A stretch of 64,000 bases of DNA from Priestia iocasae (GCF_016909075.1 NZ_JAFBFC010000004.1:434001-498000); one strand, 5' to 3'; counted from the stretch's first letter, positions 9,681 through 19,565 are shown. Translations and numbers: made by a program. Notes: a model not told the origin generated them from the sequence alone.

Positions 9681-9915
9681 AAAAAAGTCCCTATTAATCC
9701 ATTGGATTAATAGGGACGAATTATTCGCGGTACCACCCTAATTGTAAGCTTATGCTTACCTCTTCATTACGATAACGGTTATACACCGTCTTTTCCTACT
9801 CAGAAAAGAAGCTCAAGGACTGTAATTCATGTTCATTTTTGTTCTGACTCGCACCAACCGTCAGCTCTCTGATACAGGGAAATGTAACATTACTTGTGAT
9901 CCTATCTACGCTCTA
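9681..9915 (-). promoter_or_regulatory. Distal T-box leader of DAHP synthase gene (probable tRNA-Tyr)
   Basis: First element of a tandem pair. T-box AGGGTGGTACCGCG at 9726-9739; Stem I contains AGAGAGCUGACGGUUGGUGCG; terminator is a perfect 14-bp stem GTCCCTATTAATCC / GGATTAATAGGGAC (9687-9717) plus six T's. Specifier region GAAU-UAC-A reads UAC (Tyr) at 9822-9824. Confidence 0.94.
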
Positions 9916-9920
9916 TATAG

Positions 9921-9960
9921 CCCCTAGCTAGGGGGTACTTGATAAGATGAGTATCAAGTA
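9921..9960 (-). promoter_or_regulatory. Two hairpins in the leader before the tandem T-boxes
   Basis: CCCCTAGCTAGGGG (9921-9934) is a perfect palindrome. TACTTGAT / ATCAAGTA (9936-9943 and 9953-9960) is an 8-bp stem with a 9-base loop. Neither has a U-tract, so they are not obvious terminators; they may stabilise the 5' end of the leader. Confidence 0.5.
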
Positions 9961-10022
9961 CACTATGTATGATGTGTGTGAACAACTCATCGTGTGATAA
10001 GTTGTAGTTGATGTTGTTTTGT

Positions 10023-10051
10023 ATTATGAACCGTTTTTCACGTATCGTCAA
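10023..10051 (-). promoter_or_regulatory. SigA promoter of the aromatic operon
   Basis: Minus strand TTGACG, 17-base spacer, CATAAT. It lies about 110 bases before the first T-box and fits the vegetative consensus in 10 of 12 positions. Confidence 0.7.
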
Positions 10052-10507
10052 TACATTTTCCAAAAAAAAATTAAAAAGATTTTTTTAACGTTAAATTGAA
10101 GTTATGACAAATATTAGTGAATCAATGATGGTCACGCTTTCAAAAATCACTCATTATTCAGTCGGGAAATGAATAAAAATGGTAAGGCATTCCTCGCCTG
10201 CTTATAGGAAAAAGCCAAATACCTTCAAAAACTCCCCTTCACTATTAGTATTATTTCTAGCAAAATAGCGAGATTATTTCCAAAGAAATATTTTCAGAAA
10301 TTTTAGACAATTATAAACTTATCTCGACAAAATTTTCTTTTGTTCTAGATTCTTCATTGTTCATTTCGCTAAATTTCAACTTCTATTCACCGATAAAACT
10401 CTTCATAATCAACCATCACTACTCCAAAAAAGCATGATGTCATCATTACCAAGCTCTTTGGGAAATTTGTTTAGTTAAGAGGGTAATGACAGCTTCATAA
10501 GTGAGAT

Positions 10508-10553
10508 GGGGCTGAGCCAAACAGGGATTCTTTTCTCCTTTTGTCTCAGCTCC
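10508..10553 (-). terminator. Terminator-like hairpin (dispersed repeat family A)
   Basis: Inverted repeat GGGGCTGAGCCAAA / TTTTGTCTCAGCTCC with two mismatches, located just past the thiamine-binding protein gene. The CCCTGTTTGGCTCAG part recurs at 29.4 and 58.4 kb. Confidence 0.6.
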
Positions 10554-10572
10554 TTTTCTCAACTACCTTCTT

Positions 10573-10881
10573 TTACTCGCTTAATTTACTGCGAACAGCT
10601 TGTAATTTCCCAGCCATCGTATGTTTTTTATCACGACGATCATCGATACGAATGTTTGTGCATACTCGCTGCAATCCATTTTCAAACGGGACTTCATGAA
10701 GCTCCTGAACAATTCGTAATAAATCCGTTAATTCTCCCTCAATTAACGTACTCATTGGTGTTAATTCATATGTAATCTTGTCTTCATATTGTTTCAATAC
10801 TTTATGTATATCTGCTACATAACTACTTACACTTGGTGAATCCGTACCTACTGGGATAATCGTTACATCTACAATCGCCAT
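10573..10881 (-). CDS. Thiamine-binding protein, MTH1187/YqgV family
   Basis: 102 residues from the ATG at 10881, which has AAAGGGG 8 bases upstream; a 6-residue longer frame has no ribosome site. The small ferredoxin-like fold family is recognised from MAIVDVTIIPVGTDSPSVS, a central YELTPMSTLIEGE strand, and the RVCTNIRIDDRRDK end. Relatives bind thiamine or hydroxymethylpyrimidine and may buffer it in the cytoplasm. Monocistronic; no thiamine genes are adjacent. Confidence 0.85.
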   Translation of the reverse strand: MAIVDVTIIPVGTDSPSVSSYVADIHKVLKQYEDKITYELTPMSTLIEGELTDLLRIVQELHEVPFENGLQRVCTNIRIDDRRDKKHTMAGKLQAVRSKLSE

Positions 10882-11106
10882 TTTGCGTTCCCCTTTCATA
10901 ATAAAACATTTAGAAATGTAAAGCTTGACTTAAGCTACCTTCCGAAAAAGAGTATGTTACTACGACTTCGTCAAACCTTACGTCAAAGGTATAGAAAAAA
11001 TAACGTTATTTCTTCCTGTTATCTTTTCTACATTGATCCATATAACAGTTTTACCATAACGTCTTTTTTCTATCAATAAATATAGAATAGCGGTTTAGTT
11101 TCATAG

Positions 11107-11136
11107 AAAAAGGGAATAGTCAAAGTGACTATCCCT
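11107..11136 (-). terminator. Terminator of NlpC/P60 gene
   Basis: Minus strand AGGGATAGTC / GACTATTCCC with a one-base bulge, then TTTTT. Confidence 0.75.
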
Positions 11137-11153
11137 CTTATTCTATTAGACTA

Positions 11154-12317
11154 TTATAGATAACGCTTTGCACCTAAATAGCGCTTAGACCAGTAAGAAT
11201 TGCTTAATGAATCAATTCCTACTCCTTTTGAAGATGAGCTGTGCAGGAATTGACCGTTTCCAAGATAAATACCCGCATGACTTGCGCCAGGCTTATATGT
11301 TTCGAAGAATACTAAATCTCCTACCTGAGGGTTACTTACATGTGTCCCTTGCTGATAAATAGAAGCAACTGTTCTTGAGATATTAACACCTGCGCCATTG
11401 CGGAATACATAGTTTAAGAAGCCGCTGCAATCAAACCCACCTGGTGCTGAGCCACCCCATACGTATGGCGTACCCATGAAACGCTTTCCATAAGAAATAA
11501 GCTGTGAAGCTGCACTTTCTGTTGAAACGCCACCAACTGCACTTTTTGATGTATTTGAGCTTAGTTTTCGTTGTGTTGCTGAACCAACAATGCCATCTGC
11601 TGCTAATCCGTTAGCACGTTGGAAGCTAGCGACTGCGGATCTTGTTTGTGATCCGAAGTAACCCGTTGCATTTGCTTTTAAATACCCTTTATTTATCAAT
11701 ATTTTTTGAACAGACGTAACAGCAGAACCGCTCATCCCTTGACGAAGTACTTTCGAGCTAACAGCTGTAGATGATGCAGAAGTTGAACTACTACCTTGTA
11801 GTGCACGGAATGTTGCCGCACCTGCGATTCCGTCTACAGACAGTCCATTAGCGCGTTGGAAAGACATGACAGCATTTTTCGTCATAGAACCGAAATATTG
11901 AGTTGTATTTCCACTGAAATGTCCTTTATTTTTTAAGAGTTGCTGTAATTTTTGAACATCTGCTCCTGTTGAACCAACACGTAATGTGCGACTAAGTGAC
12001 GCACTAGATGAGCTTTTAGAAGCTTGTGAACTATTTTGTAATAAAGCACGATATGTATTAGGTCCTACGATACCATCAGCTGATAAGCCATTGGCACGTT
12101 GGAAATTCATAACGGCACTTTTTGTAATCGAACCAAAATAAGTGGTTGTTGTATGATAATTAAACTGACCTTTTTCTTTTAATACGTTTTGTAGCGCTTT
12201 TACGTCTGAGTGATTCATTCCTTGACGTAATGTGATATCTCCTAATGATGCTTCACTAATCGTAGGGACAACTGTTAAAGAACCGCATAATGCGATAGAA
12301 TATATTAACTTTTTCAT
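11154..12317 (-). CDS. Secreted NlpC/P60 endopeptidase with three peptidoglycan-binding repeats
   Basis: 387 residues from the ATG at 12317 (GGAGG 10 bases upstream). A signal peptide (about 1-23, MKKLIYSIALCGSLTVVP) is followed by three PG_binding_1 repeats, each containing VMNFQRANGL, VMSFQRANGL or VASFQRANGL and DGIVG/DGIAG. Ser-rich linkers separate them. The C-terminal NlpC/P60 domain has the catalytic Cys in GGFDCSGF, His in SHAGIYLG and the third polar His in GQFLHSSS. It should cut D-Glu-diaminopimelate bonds in wall peptides during growth. A WalR-type box lies 81-97 bp upstream, fitting the regulation of B. subtilis lytE and cwlO. Confidence 0.92.
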   Translation of the reverse strand: MKKLIYSIALCGSLTVVPTISEASLGDITLRQGMNHSDVKALQNVLKEKGQFNYHTTTTYFGSITKSAVMNFQRANGLSADGIVGPNTYRALLQNSSQASKSSSSASLSRTLRVGSTGADVQKLQQLLKNKGHFSGNTTQYFGSMTKNAVMSFQRANGLSVDGIAGAATFRALQGSSSTSASSTAVSSKVLRQGMSGSAVTSVQKILINKGYLKANATGYFGSQTRSAVASFQRANGLAADGIVGSATQRKLSSNTSKSAVGGVSTESAASQLISYGKRFMGTPYVWGGSAPGGFDCSGFLNYVFRNGAGVNISRTVASIYQQGTHVSNPQVGDLVFFETYKPGASHAGIYLGNGQFLHSSSSKGVGIDSLSNSYWSKRYLGAKRYL

Positions 12318-12671
12318 AAAAAAGGTTCCTCCATTGCTAGATTCTACTAAGACGATTACATTGTAACAACACATTATTACAATTTGAAAGCACTTTTATT
12401 ACAATTTCATTACATGAAACGACATAAAATTCATCTTCTATCTGTTATAATATTCCTTTTATTTCTATTATATTTCCATTATCTAGTTCTATAAGAATGG
12501 TAAAGAACAATAAAAATCCTTTTTGTTCCAATTTACTAGACGAAGGTAATTTTATCACGCTTTCTGAAAAATCCTTCTTATTACTTATAAATTGATCGTA
12601 TAACCATGAAATTTTTTTTACATTTTTTATTATTTAACAGGATGCACACATGTGAGGACTTTGTCGCAAAC
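12318..12671. other. Intergenic region upstream of NlpC/P60 gene
   Basis: About 350 AT-rich bases. They contain the WalR-type box, a promoter-like stretch rich in TATAAT variants, and no reading frame with a ribosome site. Confidence 0.5.
12398..12414 (-). promoter_or_regulatory. WalR (YycF) box upstream of NlpC/P60 gene
   Basis: Minus strand TGTAAT, 5 bases, TGTAAT: an exact match to the WalR consensus TGTWAH-N5-TGTWAH. A further TGTAAT and TGTTAC lie closer to the gene with other spacing. Confidence 0.65.
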
Positions 12672-12713
12672 AAAAAAGCCATTTTGATTAATCTTGATCA
12701 AAATGGCTTTTTT
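12672..12713. terminator. Terminator of cupin gene
   Basis: Perfect 12-bp stem AGCCATTTTGAT / ATCAAAATGGCT flanked by A's and T's on both sides. It directly follows the cupin stop on the minus strand. Confidence 0.88.
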
Positions 12714-12729
12714 ACATTCAATTTTATAG

Positions 12730-13323
12730 TTAGTTAGCATGCTCTTCAGCAGCGATTGCATCTGCTTTCGTTTTATGAACGGTGCCAAACGGATGCTCAG
12801 GTGGTGCATAAATCGTATATAGCTTAAGTGGCTTATTACCTGTATTGGTTACATTATGCCATTTACCAGCAGGTACCATGATTGCATAATCATCATACAC
12901 ATTTTGTTGAAACGATAAATTTTCTTTCGTGTCTCCCATTTGAACAATGCCTTGCCCTTCTTCAATGCGTATAAATTGATCAACGTTTGGATGGACTTCT
13001 AACCCGATATCATCTCCAACGTTAATTTTCATAACCGTAACCTGTAAATGATCCCCTGTCCATAAAGCTGTACGAAAAGTACGATTTTGCTTTGTAGCTT
13101 GCTCAATATCGACAACAAATGGTTGTTTTCCATAATCCTTCAACACAACTTTATCTTTATTAGCTGAAAAGTAAGGTGAACGCATTAAATTTGCATACTC
13201 TACCTCATTAAGTGTTGGCCAATAAGCTCCCCTTTCATAATGATACATAGGTGCATGACCATAATATGCGTGCGCAGGATGCATTGCAGGATGCATGTAA
13301 GAAACATAGTACATTCCTTTCAT
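12730..13323 (-). CDS. Cupin-domain protein with His/Tyr-rich N-terminus
   Basis: 197 residues. The C-terminal 120 residues form a single cupin barrel with the metal-binding pattern GLEVHPNVDQFIRIEEGQG and a second His in PAGKWHNVTNTG. The first 35 residues are very rich in His, Tyr, Met and Pro (MHPAMHPAHAYYGHAP), unlike the enzyme part and reminiscent of spore-surface proteins. An ATG at 13314 is also possible, because GAAGGG lies 10 bases before it. No sugar or isomerase genes are nearby, so catalytic role is open; metal binding is likely. Confidence 0.75.
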   Translation of the reverse strand: MKGMYYVSYMHPAMHPAHAYYGHAPMYHYERGAYWPTLNEVEYANLMRSPYFSANKDKVVLKDYGKQPFVVDIEQATKQNRTFRTALWTGDHLQVTVMKINVGDDIGLEVHPNVDQFIRIEEGQGIVQMGDTKENLSFQQNVYDDYAIMVPAGKWHNVTNTGNKPLKLYTIYAPPEHPFGTVHKTKADAIAAEEHAN

Positions 13324-13457
13324 TCCCTTCTCGAAATTTATAAAAACATTTTATGCATAATGAGTAGGAAATGTACCTAGAGAGAGGGAACAAGCATTTA
13401 AGGTCATTCACATAGAAAAAAGTATATTTTTGGATTCTGGAAGATTCGTTTTCTTTA

Positions 13458-15161
13458 CTATTTTGACGATGATTTAAAAACTGATATTGTTTCGCTTAGT
13501 GAATCTGCCAAACTAGCAAGAGACTGAGATGACGACGTTACTTCTTCCATGGTTGCTAGCTGCTCTTCATTGGCAACCGTCGTTTCATGAATTGCTTGTG
13601 TATGCGTTACAGCAATTTCTTTTAATTCCTCAATCGAATGTTGAATCCCTGTTGTTTCCTGTTGCATATGCAAAATGGATTGAATAATATGCGTTGCTTG
13701 AATAGAAATGTCGTCAATGTGCGTTTGAATATGTGAAAATGATTCTTTCACATGTCCCACATCTTCCATTCCATCTCTGACTGTATCTGAACTTTCATTC
13801 ATATGTGAGACAGCTTCATGTGTCTCTTTGCGAATTTCATGAATCAAAATGGCGATTTCTTCAGCAGAGCGCTTTGTGTGCTCCGCAAGTTTACGCACTT
13901 CATCAGCCACTACTGCAAATCCTTTTCCTTGTTCCCCTGCCCTAGCAGCTTCAATGGTTGCGTTTAACGCTAATAAATTTGTTTCATTGGCAATTCCGCT
14001 AATGACTTCCACAATCGAACCTACTTGATTGGAGCGATTCTCAAGCTTCTTTACCCTTTCAGCGGTTTCGACTGTTGATACGCGTATTTGTTCCATTCTT
14101 CCAACAATCATCTCAACTTTTTCACTACCATCTCGCACTGCCATCGTTGAGTCTCCCATTGAGATTGCCATGTGCTCACCGTTTTCTGTCATCACATGAA
14201 TATCGTCTGATAATTGACCAATGGAAGAAGCCATTTGTTCAAATTCCTTTAGTTGATGCGAAGCCCCGTCCGCAGAGTTTTGCGCAACAGCTACCATCTC
14301 CTCCGCTGAGTGCATGCTTTGCTCAGCACTTGCACTTAACTGTTCAGAAGCTGACGCTACATGCTGTGCTGCATCTTGAACAGAATGGATAACCGTTTGT
14401 AGCTTTCCTGTCATCTTTTCTAGCGAATTCATAACCTGACCTATTTCATCTTTAGATGTTACTCTTGCTACATTATGAGTTAAGTCTCCTTCAGCTAGTC
14501 GTTCAATATGAACTTGTACAGCTTGAAGCGGCTTTGTTACTTTTCGTTTAATCATACGGAATGCAACGATAACGACAATGACATAAAGAAACGACGTTCC
14601 AATTATACCGAATAGCAACATCATTGCTTGTTCTTGTTGCTTCGCTACTTTCTTTTCTATCCTTTCCGTTACTAATTGATCAAACTGACTATTTGCTTTA
14701 ACCATTGAGCCCTTTGTGCTTTCGTAAGATATACCAAAGAGCTGCTTTCGTGCAATATATGCATTTCCTTTCTCCGTTTCCTCAAATGCACGCTTATCCT
14801 GCTGAATAAGCTGATCCCCGTTACTTTTCGCTAATAAAAGTAACCTACTTTCTTCCTTTGTAATTCCCTGTTTTTCAATCTTCTTTATGATTGTTTCACG
14901 TGTTTTCTTTTTATCTACTTCTTCTTTATATTTCTCATGATAAGCAGGGTTACTTGTCACCACATAAAGGCGAGCTACGTTTGATAATTCTTCTGTTGAT
15001 TGTTGCAGTTGATGTGATAACGTTTGCAACTGAATTTGTTGGTTGCGAGCATTTGTCACATCTGAAAAACTTTTATACATAAATAATAAGAGACTAAATA
15101 ACACGAGCGACAAAATAAGAAATAATGTCGACAAGCGCCTTAACAATGAAGCAATAGACAC
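13458..15161 (-). CDS. Methyl-accepting chemotaxis protein
   Basis: 567 residues, GTG start with AGGAGGG 7 bases upstream. Transmembrane helix 1 (about 8-30), an extracytoplasmic four-helix sensor (31-180), transmembrane helix 2 (181-203), HAMP linker (about 204-257), then the long coiled-coil signalling domain. The hairpin tip carries the invariant [21 protein letters not shown], here seen as [20 protein letters not shown]. It signals through CheA/CheW to the flagellar motor. Ligand is unknown. It is monocistronic and distant from the motPS genes. Confidence 0.93.
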   Translation of the reverse strand: MSIASLLRRLSTLFLILSLVLFSLLLFMYKSFSDVTNARNQQIQLQTLSHQLQQSTEELSNVARLYVVTSNPAYHEKYKEEVDKKKTRETIIKKIEKQGITKEESRLLLLAKSNGDQLIQQDKRAFEETEKGNAYIARKQLFGISYESTKGSMVKANSQFDQLVTERIEKKVAKQQEQAMMLLFGIIGTSFLYVIVVIVAFRMIKRKVTKPLQAVQVHIERLAEGDLTHNVARVTSKDEIGQVMNSLEKMTGKLQTVIHSVQDAAQHVASASEQLSASAEQSMHSAEEMVAVAQNSADGASHQLKEFEQMASSIGQLSDDIHVMTENGEHMAISMGDSTMAVRDGSEKVEMIVGRMEQIRVSTVETAERVKKLENRSNQVGSIVEVISGIANETNLLALNATIEAARAGEQGKGFAVVADEVRKLAEHTKRSAEEIAILIHEIRKETHEAVSHMNESSDTVRDGMEDVGHVKESFSHIQTHIDDISIQATHIIQSILHMQQETTGIQHSIEELKEIAVTHTQAIHETTVANEEQLATMEEVTSSSQSLASLADSLSETISVFKSSSK

Positions 15162-15262
15162 ACGAAGGCCCTCCTACTGAATAGAATACGTTCAAAATTT
15201 TATCACAATCGAAACTTTTGAACTAGGTTTTTTTTCACAATTATCCATTCTGTTCCTTTTAC

Positions 15263-15292
15263 GCATAATAAAGAGTAATTTGGAAAAAAATA
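15263..15292 (+). promoter_or_regulatory. Candidate SigF/SigG-type promoter of catalase gene
   Basis: GCATA, 15-base spacer, GAAAAAAATA. The -35 fits GYWTA fully and the -10 fits GGNNANAHTR except the second G. It lies about 30 bases before the catalase ATG. A forespore promoter is known for B. subtilis katX. Confidence 0.42.
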
Positions 15293-15323
15293 CTATAAGC
15301 AATAAAGCTAAAGGAGGCTCTTT

Positions 15324-17033
15324 ATGAATGACAATCACTCTAATAATCCAAATCACCATGGCACACATGTAGATGGTGCAGGTGGTTCACTCGATAAACG
15401 CTTCGGAACAGGTGAAACGGAAGAAACACTTACCACACGCCAAGGTCACCCTATCCGTGATAATCAAAACTCACGTACTATTGGAAATCGTGGCCCTGCT
15501 ACGCTTGAGAATTATCAGTTAATTGAAAAGCTATCTCATTTTGACCGTGAACGCGTTCCTGAACGGGTTGTTCACGCGCGAGGAACTGGTGCACATGGAT
15601 ACTTTGAAACATACGGGAAGTTAGGGGATGAGCCTGTTGAAAAATATACACGAGCAAAAGTATTTTCTGGCGCAGGAAAACAAACCCCTGTTTTTGTTCG
15701 ATTTTCAACGGTGACTCATGGTAAAGATTCACCTGAAACAATGCGTGACCCCCGGGGCTTTGCTGTTAAGTTTTACACAGAAGATGGAAACTGGGATCTT
15801 GTTGGAAACAATTTAAAAGTATTTTTCATTCGTGATGCGATTAAATTTCCAGACATCATCCACGCATTTAAACCTGATCCCGTGACTAATCGACAAGACA
15901 GTGAACGCATTTTTGATTTCATTTGCCAAACACCTGAAGCAATGCATATGATTACTTTTTTGTTTTCACCTTGGGGTATTCCTGCAAATTATCGTCAAAT
16001 GCAAGGATCTGGAGTTAACACATATAAATGGGTAAATGAACAAGGTGAAGCCTATCTCGTTAAATACCATTGGGAGCCAAAACAAGGGATTAAAAACTTA
16101 ACTCAAAAAGAAGCCGAAAACATTCAAGCAAAAAACATTAGTCATGCGACACAAGATTTATACGAAGCAATTGAGCAAGGTAATTACCCTGAATGGGAAT
16201 TGTGTATGCAAATTATGACTGATGGCGAACATCCAGAGCTTGATTTTGATCCTTTAGACGATACGAAAATATGGCCTGAAGAGCAATTTCCATTTTTACC
16301 GGTTGGCAAAATGGTATTGAATAAAAACCCTGAAAATTTCTTTGCAGAAGTTGAACAAGTCTCATTTGGAACAGGTGTGTTAGTGGATGGATTAGATTTT
16401 TCTGATGATAAAATGCTTCAAGGTCGAACATTTTCTTATTCAGATACACAGCGCCATCGTGTTGGAGCAAACTATTTACAGCTTCCAATTAACGCGCCTA
16501 AAAAGCACGTTGCAACGAACCAGCGAGATGGACAAATGGCGTATCACGTTGATCTAGCACCGAATCAAAACCCTCATGTTAACTATGAACCTTCTTTATT
16601 AGGTGGATTGAAAGAGGCAAAAGACCATCCAATTCCTCACCAACCTTATGTAGAAGGAAACTTAAAACGTGAGAAAATAGATCGAACCAATGACTTCAAA
16701 CAAGCAGGCGAACGCTATCGATTACTAGAAGACTGGGAACGTGAAGATTTAATTCGAAATTTAGTGGATGGACTAAAGCCTTGTCATCAAGAAATTCAAA
16801 AGCGGATGATAACATTATTTACAAAGTGTGATCCTGATTATGGGCGTCGTGTCGGAGAAGGAATTGGTTTAACAGTAGGAGCAGATGGTTCTATTGATAT
16901 GGAATTTTCAAAAGAAATTTCACCTTCTTCAGGCAAACTGCCATTCAATGGAGGTTCACCTCTCGGAAGCTCTAAAGCTGCTGATGCAGTTGATGAAGCA
17001 AATCAAAAAGGACACGATGCTCATCCTTATTAA
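15324..17033 (+). CDS. Heme catalase (KatX-like length)
   Basis: 569-residue monofunctional catalase that splits hydrogen peroxide. Catalytic His84 lies in [14 protein letters not shown], the distal Asn in [14 protein letters not shown], and the proximal heme Tyr in [12 protein letters not shown]. It is longer than the 480-residue vegetative KatA, with a His/Asn-rich N-terminus ([13 protein letters not shown]) and a short extra tail, nearer to the spore enzyme KatX. ATG is preceded by AAAGGAGG. A SigF-like promoter just upstream supports a forespore role, but this is inference. A terminator follows at once. Confidence 0.92.
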   Translation: MNDNHSNNPNHHGTHVDGAGGSLDKRFGTGETEETLTTRQGHPIRDNQNSRTIGNRGPATLENYQLIEKLSHFDRERVPERVVHARGTGAHGYFETYGKLGDEPVEKYTRAKVFSGAGKQTPVFVRFSTVTHGKDSPETMRDPRGFAVKFYTEDGNWDLVGNNLKVFFIRDAIKFPDIIHAFKPDPVTNRQDSERIFDFICQTPEAMHMITFLFSPWGIPANYRQMQGSGVNTYKWVNEQGEAYLVKYHWEPKQGIKNLTQKEAENIQAKNISHATQDLYEAIEQGNYPEWELCMQIMTDGEHPELDFDPLDDTKIWPEEQFPFLPVGKMVLNKNPENFFAEVEQVSFGTGVLVDGLDFSDDKMLQGRTFSYSDTQRHRVGANYLQLPINAPKKHVATNQRDGQMAYHVDLAPNQNPHVNYEPSLLGGLKEAKDHPIPHQPYVEGNLKREKIDRTNDFKQAGERYRLLEDWEREDLIRNLVDGLKPCHQEIQKRMITLFTKCDPDYGRRVGEGIGLTVGADGSIDMEFSKEISPSSGKLPFNGGSPLGSSKAADAVDEANQKGHDAHPY

Positions 17034-17404
17034 GAAATAAACGCGAAAAAGCTGACTTCCTCTTCTCTTATATAAGAGAGAAAAAGTCAGCTTTTTTCAT
17101 TGAGCACCTTTTCAAACGCGGCAATGGTGCTCTAGGATTTCGACTTTTATAAAGCATTTATTCCATGTAGCTGTGGTGAAAAGTAAACACAAATTAGTCG
17201 CTAACGTTCAGAAGATAATGAGACACATTGGTTATGCTTTTCTCTTCTATACGTTATGAGACGTTTAATGAAACAACTCATAGAACAGTTGCTTATCTTC
17301 TTTCACCCAACGGCAAGTTCATATCTTATCACAGAACGTCTTTATTTTGTTAAAAATAAAGAAAATTGATGAGTAACAATTATTCCCAACACATTAGCGA
17401 ATCA
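17034..17404. other. Convergent intergenic region after catalase
   Basis: Contains the catalase terminator (17046-17097) and a second inverted repeat GAGCACC / GGTGCTC at 17101-17132. The rest, to the NSS transporter stop at 17405, shows no coding frame or RNA that I can support. Confidence 0.5.
17046..17097 (+). terminator. Catalase terminator
   Basis: Long hairpin AAAAAGCTGACTT ... AAAGTCAGCTTTTTT with an inner TTCTCTTATATAAGAGAGAA stem. Confidence 0.88.
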
Positions 17405-18754
17405 TTAAATAATGCCTAGTACATCTAGAAAGACAATAATAATTAAAATAGGTGCTACATAACGAAGGATTAATAACCACAGTGAAAACCATCTTTTCAC
17501 ATTTGTAGAACCATGACTAAACTCTTCAATTAAAACGTCTTTCTTCATTTTTAACGGTACAAATAGTGCAATCAACAATGCTCCTAAAGGCATAAGGATG
17601 TTACTTACTAAAAAGTCTGCTGCATCAAAGATGGATTTTCCGAAAATCGTCACGTCTGCTAGTGTACCAAATGATAAAGCAGATGGAATTCCTACGACAA
17701 AAATAAGTAATCCAGCCATCCAAGACAGCTTAACACGCTTTGTTGAGTCACCCTTCGCCAATGAAGCAACAATAATTTCTAGCATTGAGAACGCTGATGT
17801 TAGTGTTGCGAACAAGAACAGTGCTAAAAATAAAAACTGAAACACAATACCAAGCGGTAACTGTTCAAAGATAGATGGGAGAATAATAAATAATAAACCT
17901 GGTCCAGCTGCTGGCTCTACTCCCATTGAAAACACAGCAGGAAAAATAGCAAGTCCTGCTAATAATGAAATGAAGATATTTAAACCAGCGATTGAAATGG
18001 CAGAGCGAGGTAGATTTTGTCTCTTATCTAAATAAGAGCTGTACGTTACCATAACTGATACCCCTACACTTAAAGAAAAGAAGGCCTGTCCCATCGCAAA
18101 TAAAATACTTTCTGATGTTAACTTTGAAAAATCAGGATATAGGAAGAATGATATTCCTTCCATTGCTCCGTCTAATGTAAGTGAGCGAATAATAATCGTA
18201 ATAAATAAAAAGAATAGTGCGGGCATTAAATATTTATTCGCTTTTTCAATTCCGTTTTGAATACCTCGTGATACAATCACAATTGTAATTAATAAAAAGA
18301 AAAATTGTGCTCCTACTGATGTAACAGAATTTGAAATTGTTGTTCCGAATAGTTGCTCATAATTTCCCGTTTTAAATAATTGACCTGATACAGTTGAAAA
18401 TAAATATTGTAAAATCCAACCTCCGACTACACTATAAAACGAAAGTAAGATGAAACATGTAATAACGCCTATGTATCCTGTTACCTTCCAAAAAGAGCGA
18501 GGTGCCACTGCTTCGTATGCACGAATGGCTTCTTTTTGTGTATGTCTTCCTAACACAAACTCTGCTAATAGCAATGGCAAACCGATAAGGGCTGTAAATA
18601 AAATAAATAAAAAGAAAAATGCGCCCCCTCCACTTGTTCCTGCAACGTATGGAAGCTTCCATATAGCTCCAATACCAATGGCAGAACCTGCTGATGCTAA
18701 GATAAAACCTAGCTTTGATGTCCATTGATCTCTCTGACTCATCTCTCTCACCAT
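17405..18754 (-). CDS. Sodium-dependent transporter, NSS (SNF) family
   Basis: 449 residues with 11-12 hydrophobic helices. The signature at the start of helix 1, [21 protein letters not shown], with unwound substrate site SAIGIG, marks the neurotransmitter:sodium symporter family. Bacterial members take up amino acids or related amines with Na+. A second ATG (18742) could be used behind GGTGAGAG. An intergenic region with a 12-bp long-range inverted repeat lies just upstream. Substrate cannot be predicted. Confidence 0.92.
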   Translation of the reverse strand: MVREMSQRDQWTSKLGFILASAGSAIGIGAIWKLPYVAGTSGGGAFFFLFILFTALIGLPLLLAEFVLGRHTQKEAIRAYEAVAPRSFWKVTGYIGVITCFILLSFYSVVGGWILQYLFSTVSGQLFKTGNYEQLFGTTISNSVTSVGAQFFFLLITIVIVSRGIQNGIEKANKYLMPALFFLFITIIIRSLTLDGAMEGISFFLYPDFSKLTSESILFAMGQAFFSLSVGVSVMVTYSSYLDKRQNLPRSAISIAGLNIFISLLAGLAIFPAVFSMGVEPAAGPGLLFIILPSIFEQLPLGIVFQFLFLALFLFATLTSAFSMLEIIVASLAKGDSTKRVKLSWMAGLLIFVVGIPSALSFGTLADVTIFGKSIFDAADFLVSNILMPLGALLIALFVPLKMKKDVLIEEFSHGSTNVKRWFSLWLLILRYVAPILIIIVFLDVLGII

Positions 18755-18848
18755 TTCTCTATATAATTTCGAATTTTTATACTATATCACATCTTATTAA
18801 TGGCGAAAAGCTTTTTTTGTTGCACTCTTTCAAAATCTACTATCTCTT

Positions 18849-18958
18849 GCAGAAAAGTAAAAATACCTCAAATGATACTAACGAGCGAGAGTGATACCAT
18901 TAAAGATTTTCACAAACAAAATTGAAGCTACAGCAACTTACTTTCGTTACTTTTCTGC
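18849..18958 (-). promoter_or_regulatory. Long-range inverted repeat in NSS transporter leader
   Basis: GCAGAAAAGTAA (18849-18860) and TTACTTTTCTGC (18947-18958) are perfect 12-base complements separated by 86 bases. The enclosed part holds two direct copies of GTATCA. It may be a structured 5' leader of the transporter mRNA. Confidence 0.35.
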
Positions 18959-18968
18959 TTGATTTATC

Positions 18969-19388
18969 TCAACGACCGTATTGTTTCCGATAATCACCAG
19001 CTTGTGCAAATTCTTCTTCCGTTCCAACAAAGAAAAATTCCATCGTATAATTTTTATTTTCATTACCTTCCGATGCTCCGTGAATCATTTCCCCAGCTTT
19101 TAATTGTTTTCGATTACCCGATTCTGTTACGTAATAGTATTTATTGGTTGCCCAACCTTCGTGTGTAAGCAAGGTTTTCGTTTTCGCTTTCCCTTGATTG
19201 TTAATGGAAAATACGGTGTACTCTCCTTCCTTTTCTGTCGGCGTTCCTTCTTCTTTATCATACTCAACCATAACCCATCCTTTGTATCCTTCTGGAATCA
19301 AGTAAATACTAGGTTTTGCTGTTTCATCTGACTTACTACATGCGACTACACTCATACAAATAAGGATGAGCAGTAACCAGTTTCTCAT
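18969..19388 (-). CDS. Lipoprotein, DUF6843-like
   Basis: 139 residues with a lipoprotein signal (hydrophobic LLLILICMSV, lipobox VVAC, Cys at 17). The mature part has IYLIPEGYKGWVMVEYDKEEG followed by beta-rich sequence and YYYVTESGNRKQL, the pattern I associate with the DUF6843 family. It is probably a small surface-anchored domain of unknown function. It lies 214 bases upstream of the NSS transporter and may or may not share its transcript. Confidence 0.7.
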   Translation of the reverse strand: MRNWLLLILICMSVVACSKSDETAKPSIYLIPEGYKGWVMVEYDKEEGTPTEKEGEYTVFSINNQGKAKTKTLLTHEGWATNKYYYVTESGNRKQLKAGEMIHGASEGNENKNYTMEFFFVGTEEEFAQAGDYRKQYGR

Positions 19389-19565
19389 CTTTCACCGTCT
19401 CCTTTTCGTCTACTGTTAATGGTAGTTTTTCTCCTAGATGTTATTCTATTCGTTAACTACTTCTAACCCACGTTACAACCTTTTCTTTGTTCCTAAGCAC
19501 TTCATTGCGCATAGTGTTCATCTTTTCAGCAATTTTACTCATCCCCTTAACAATGCACGCAAAAG

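Larger units (their letters stand above)
9916..10507. other. Long leader and intergenic region upstream of the tandem T-boxes
   Basis: It holds, from the T-boxes outward, a 14-bp palindrome (9921-9934), a hairpin (9936-9960), the SigA promoter (10023-10051), and then about 450 bases of AT-rich sequence in which I see no gene, RNA or repeat. Confidence 0.5.
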
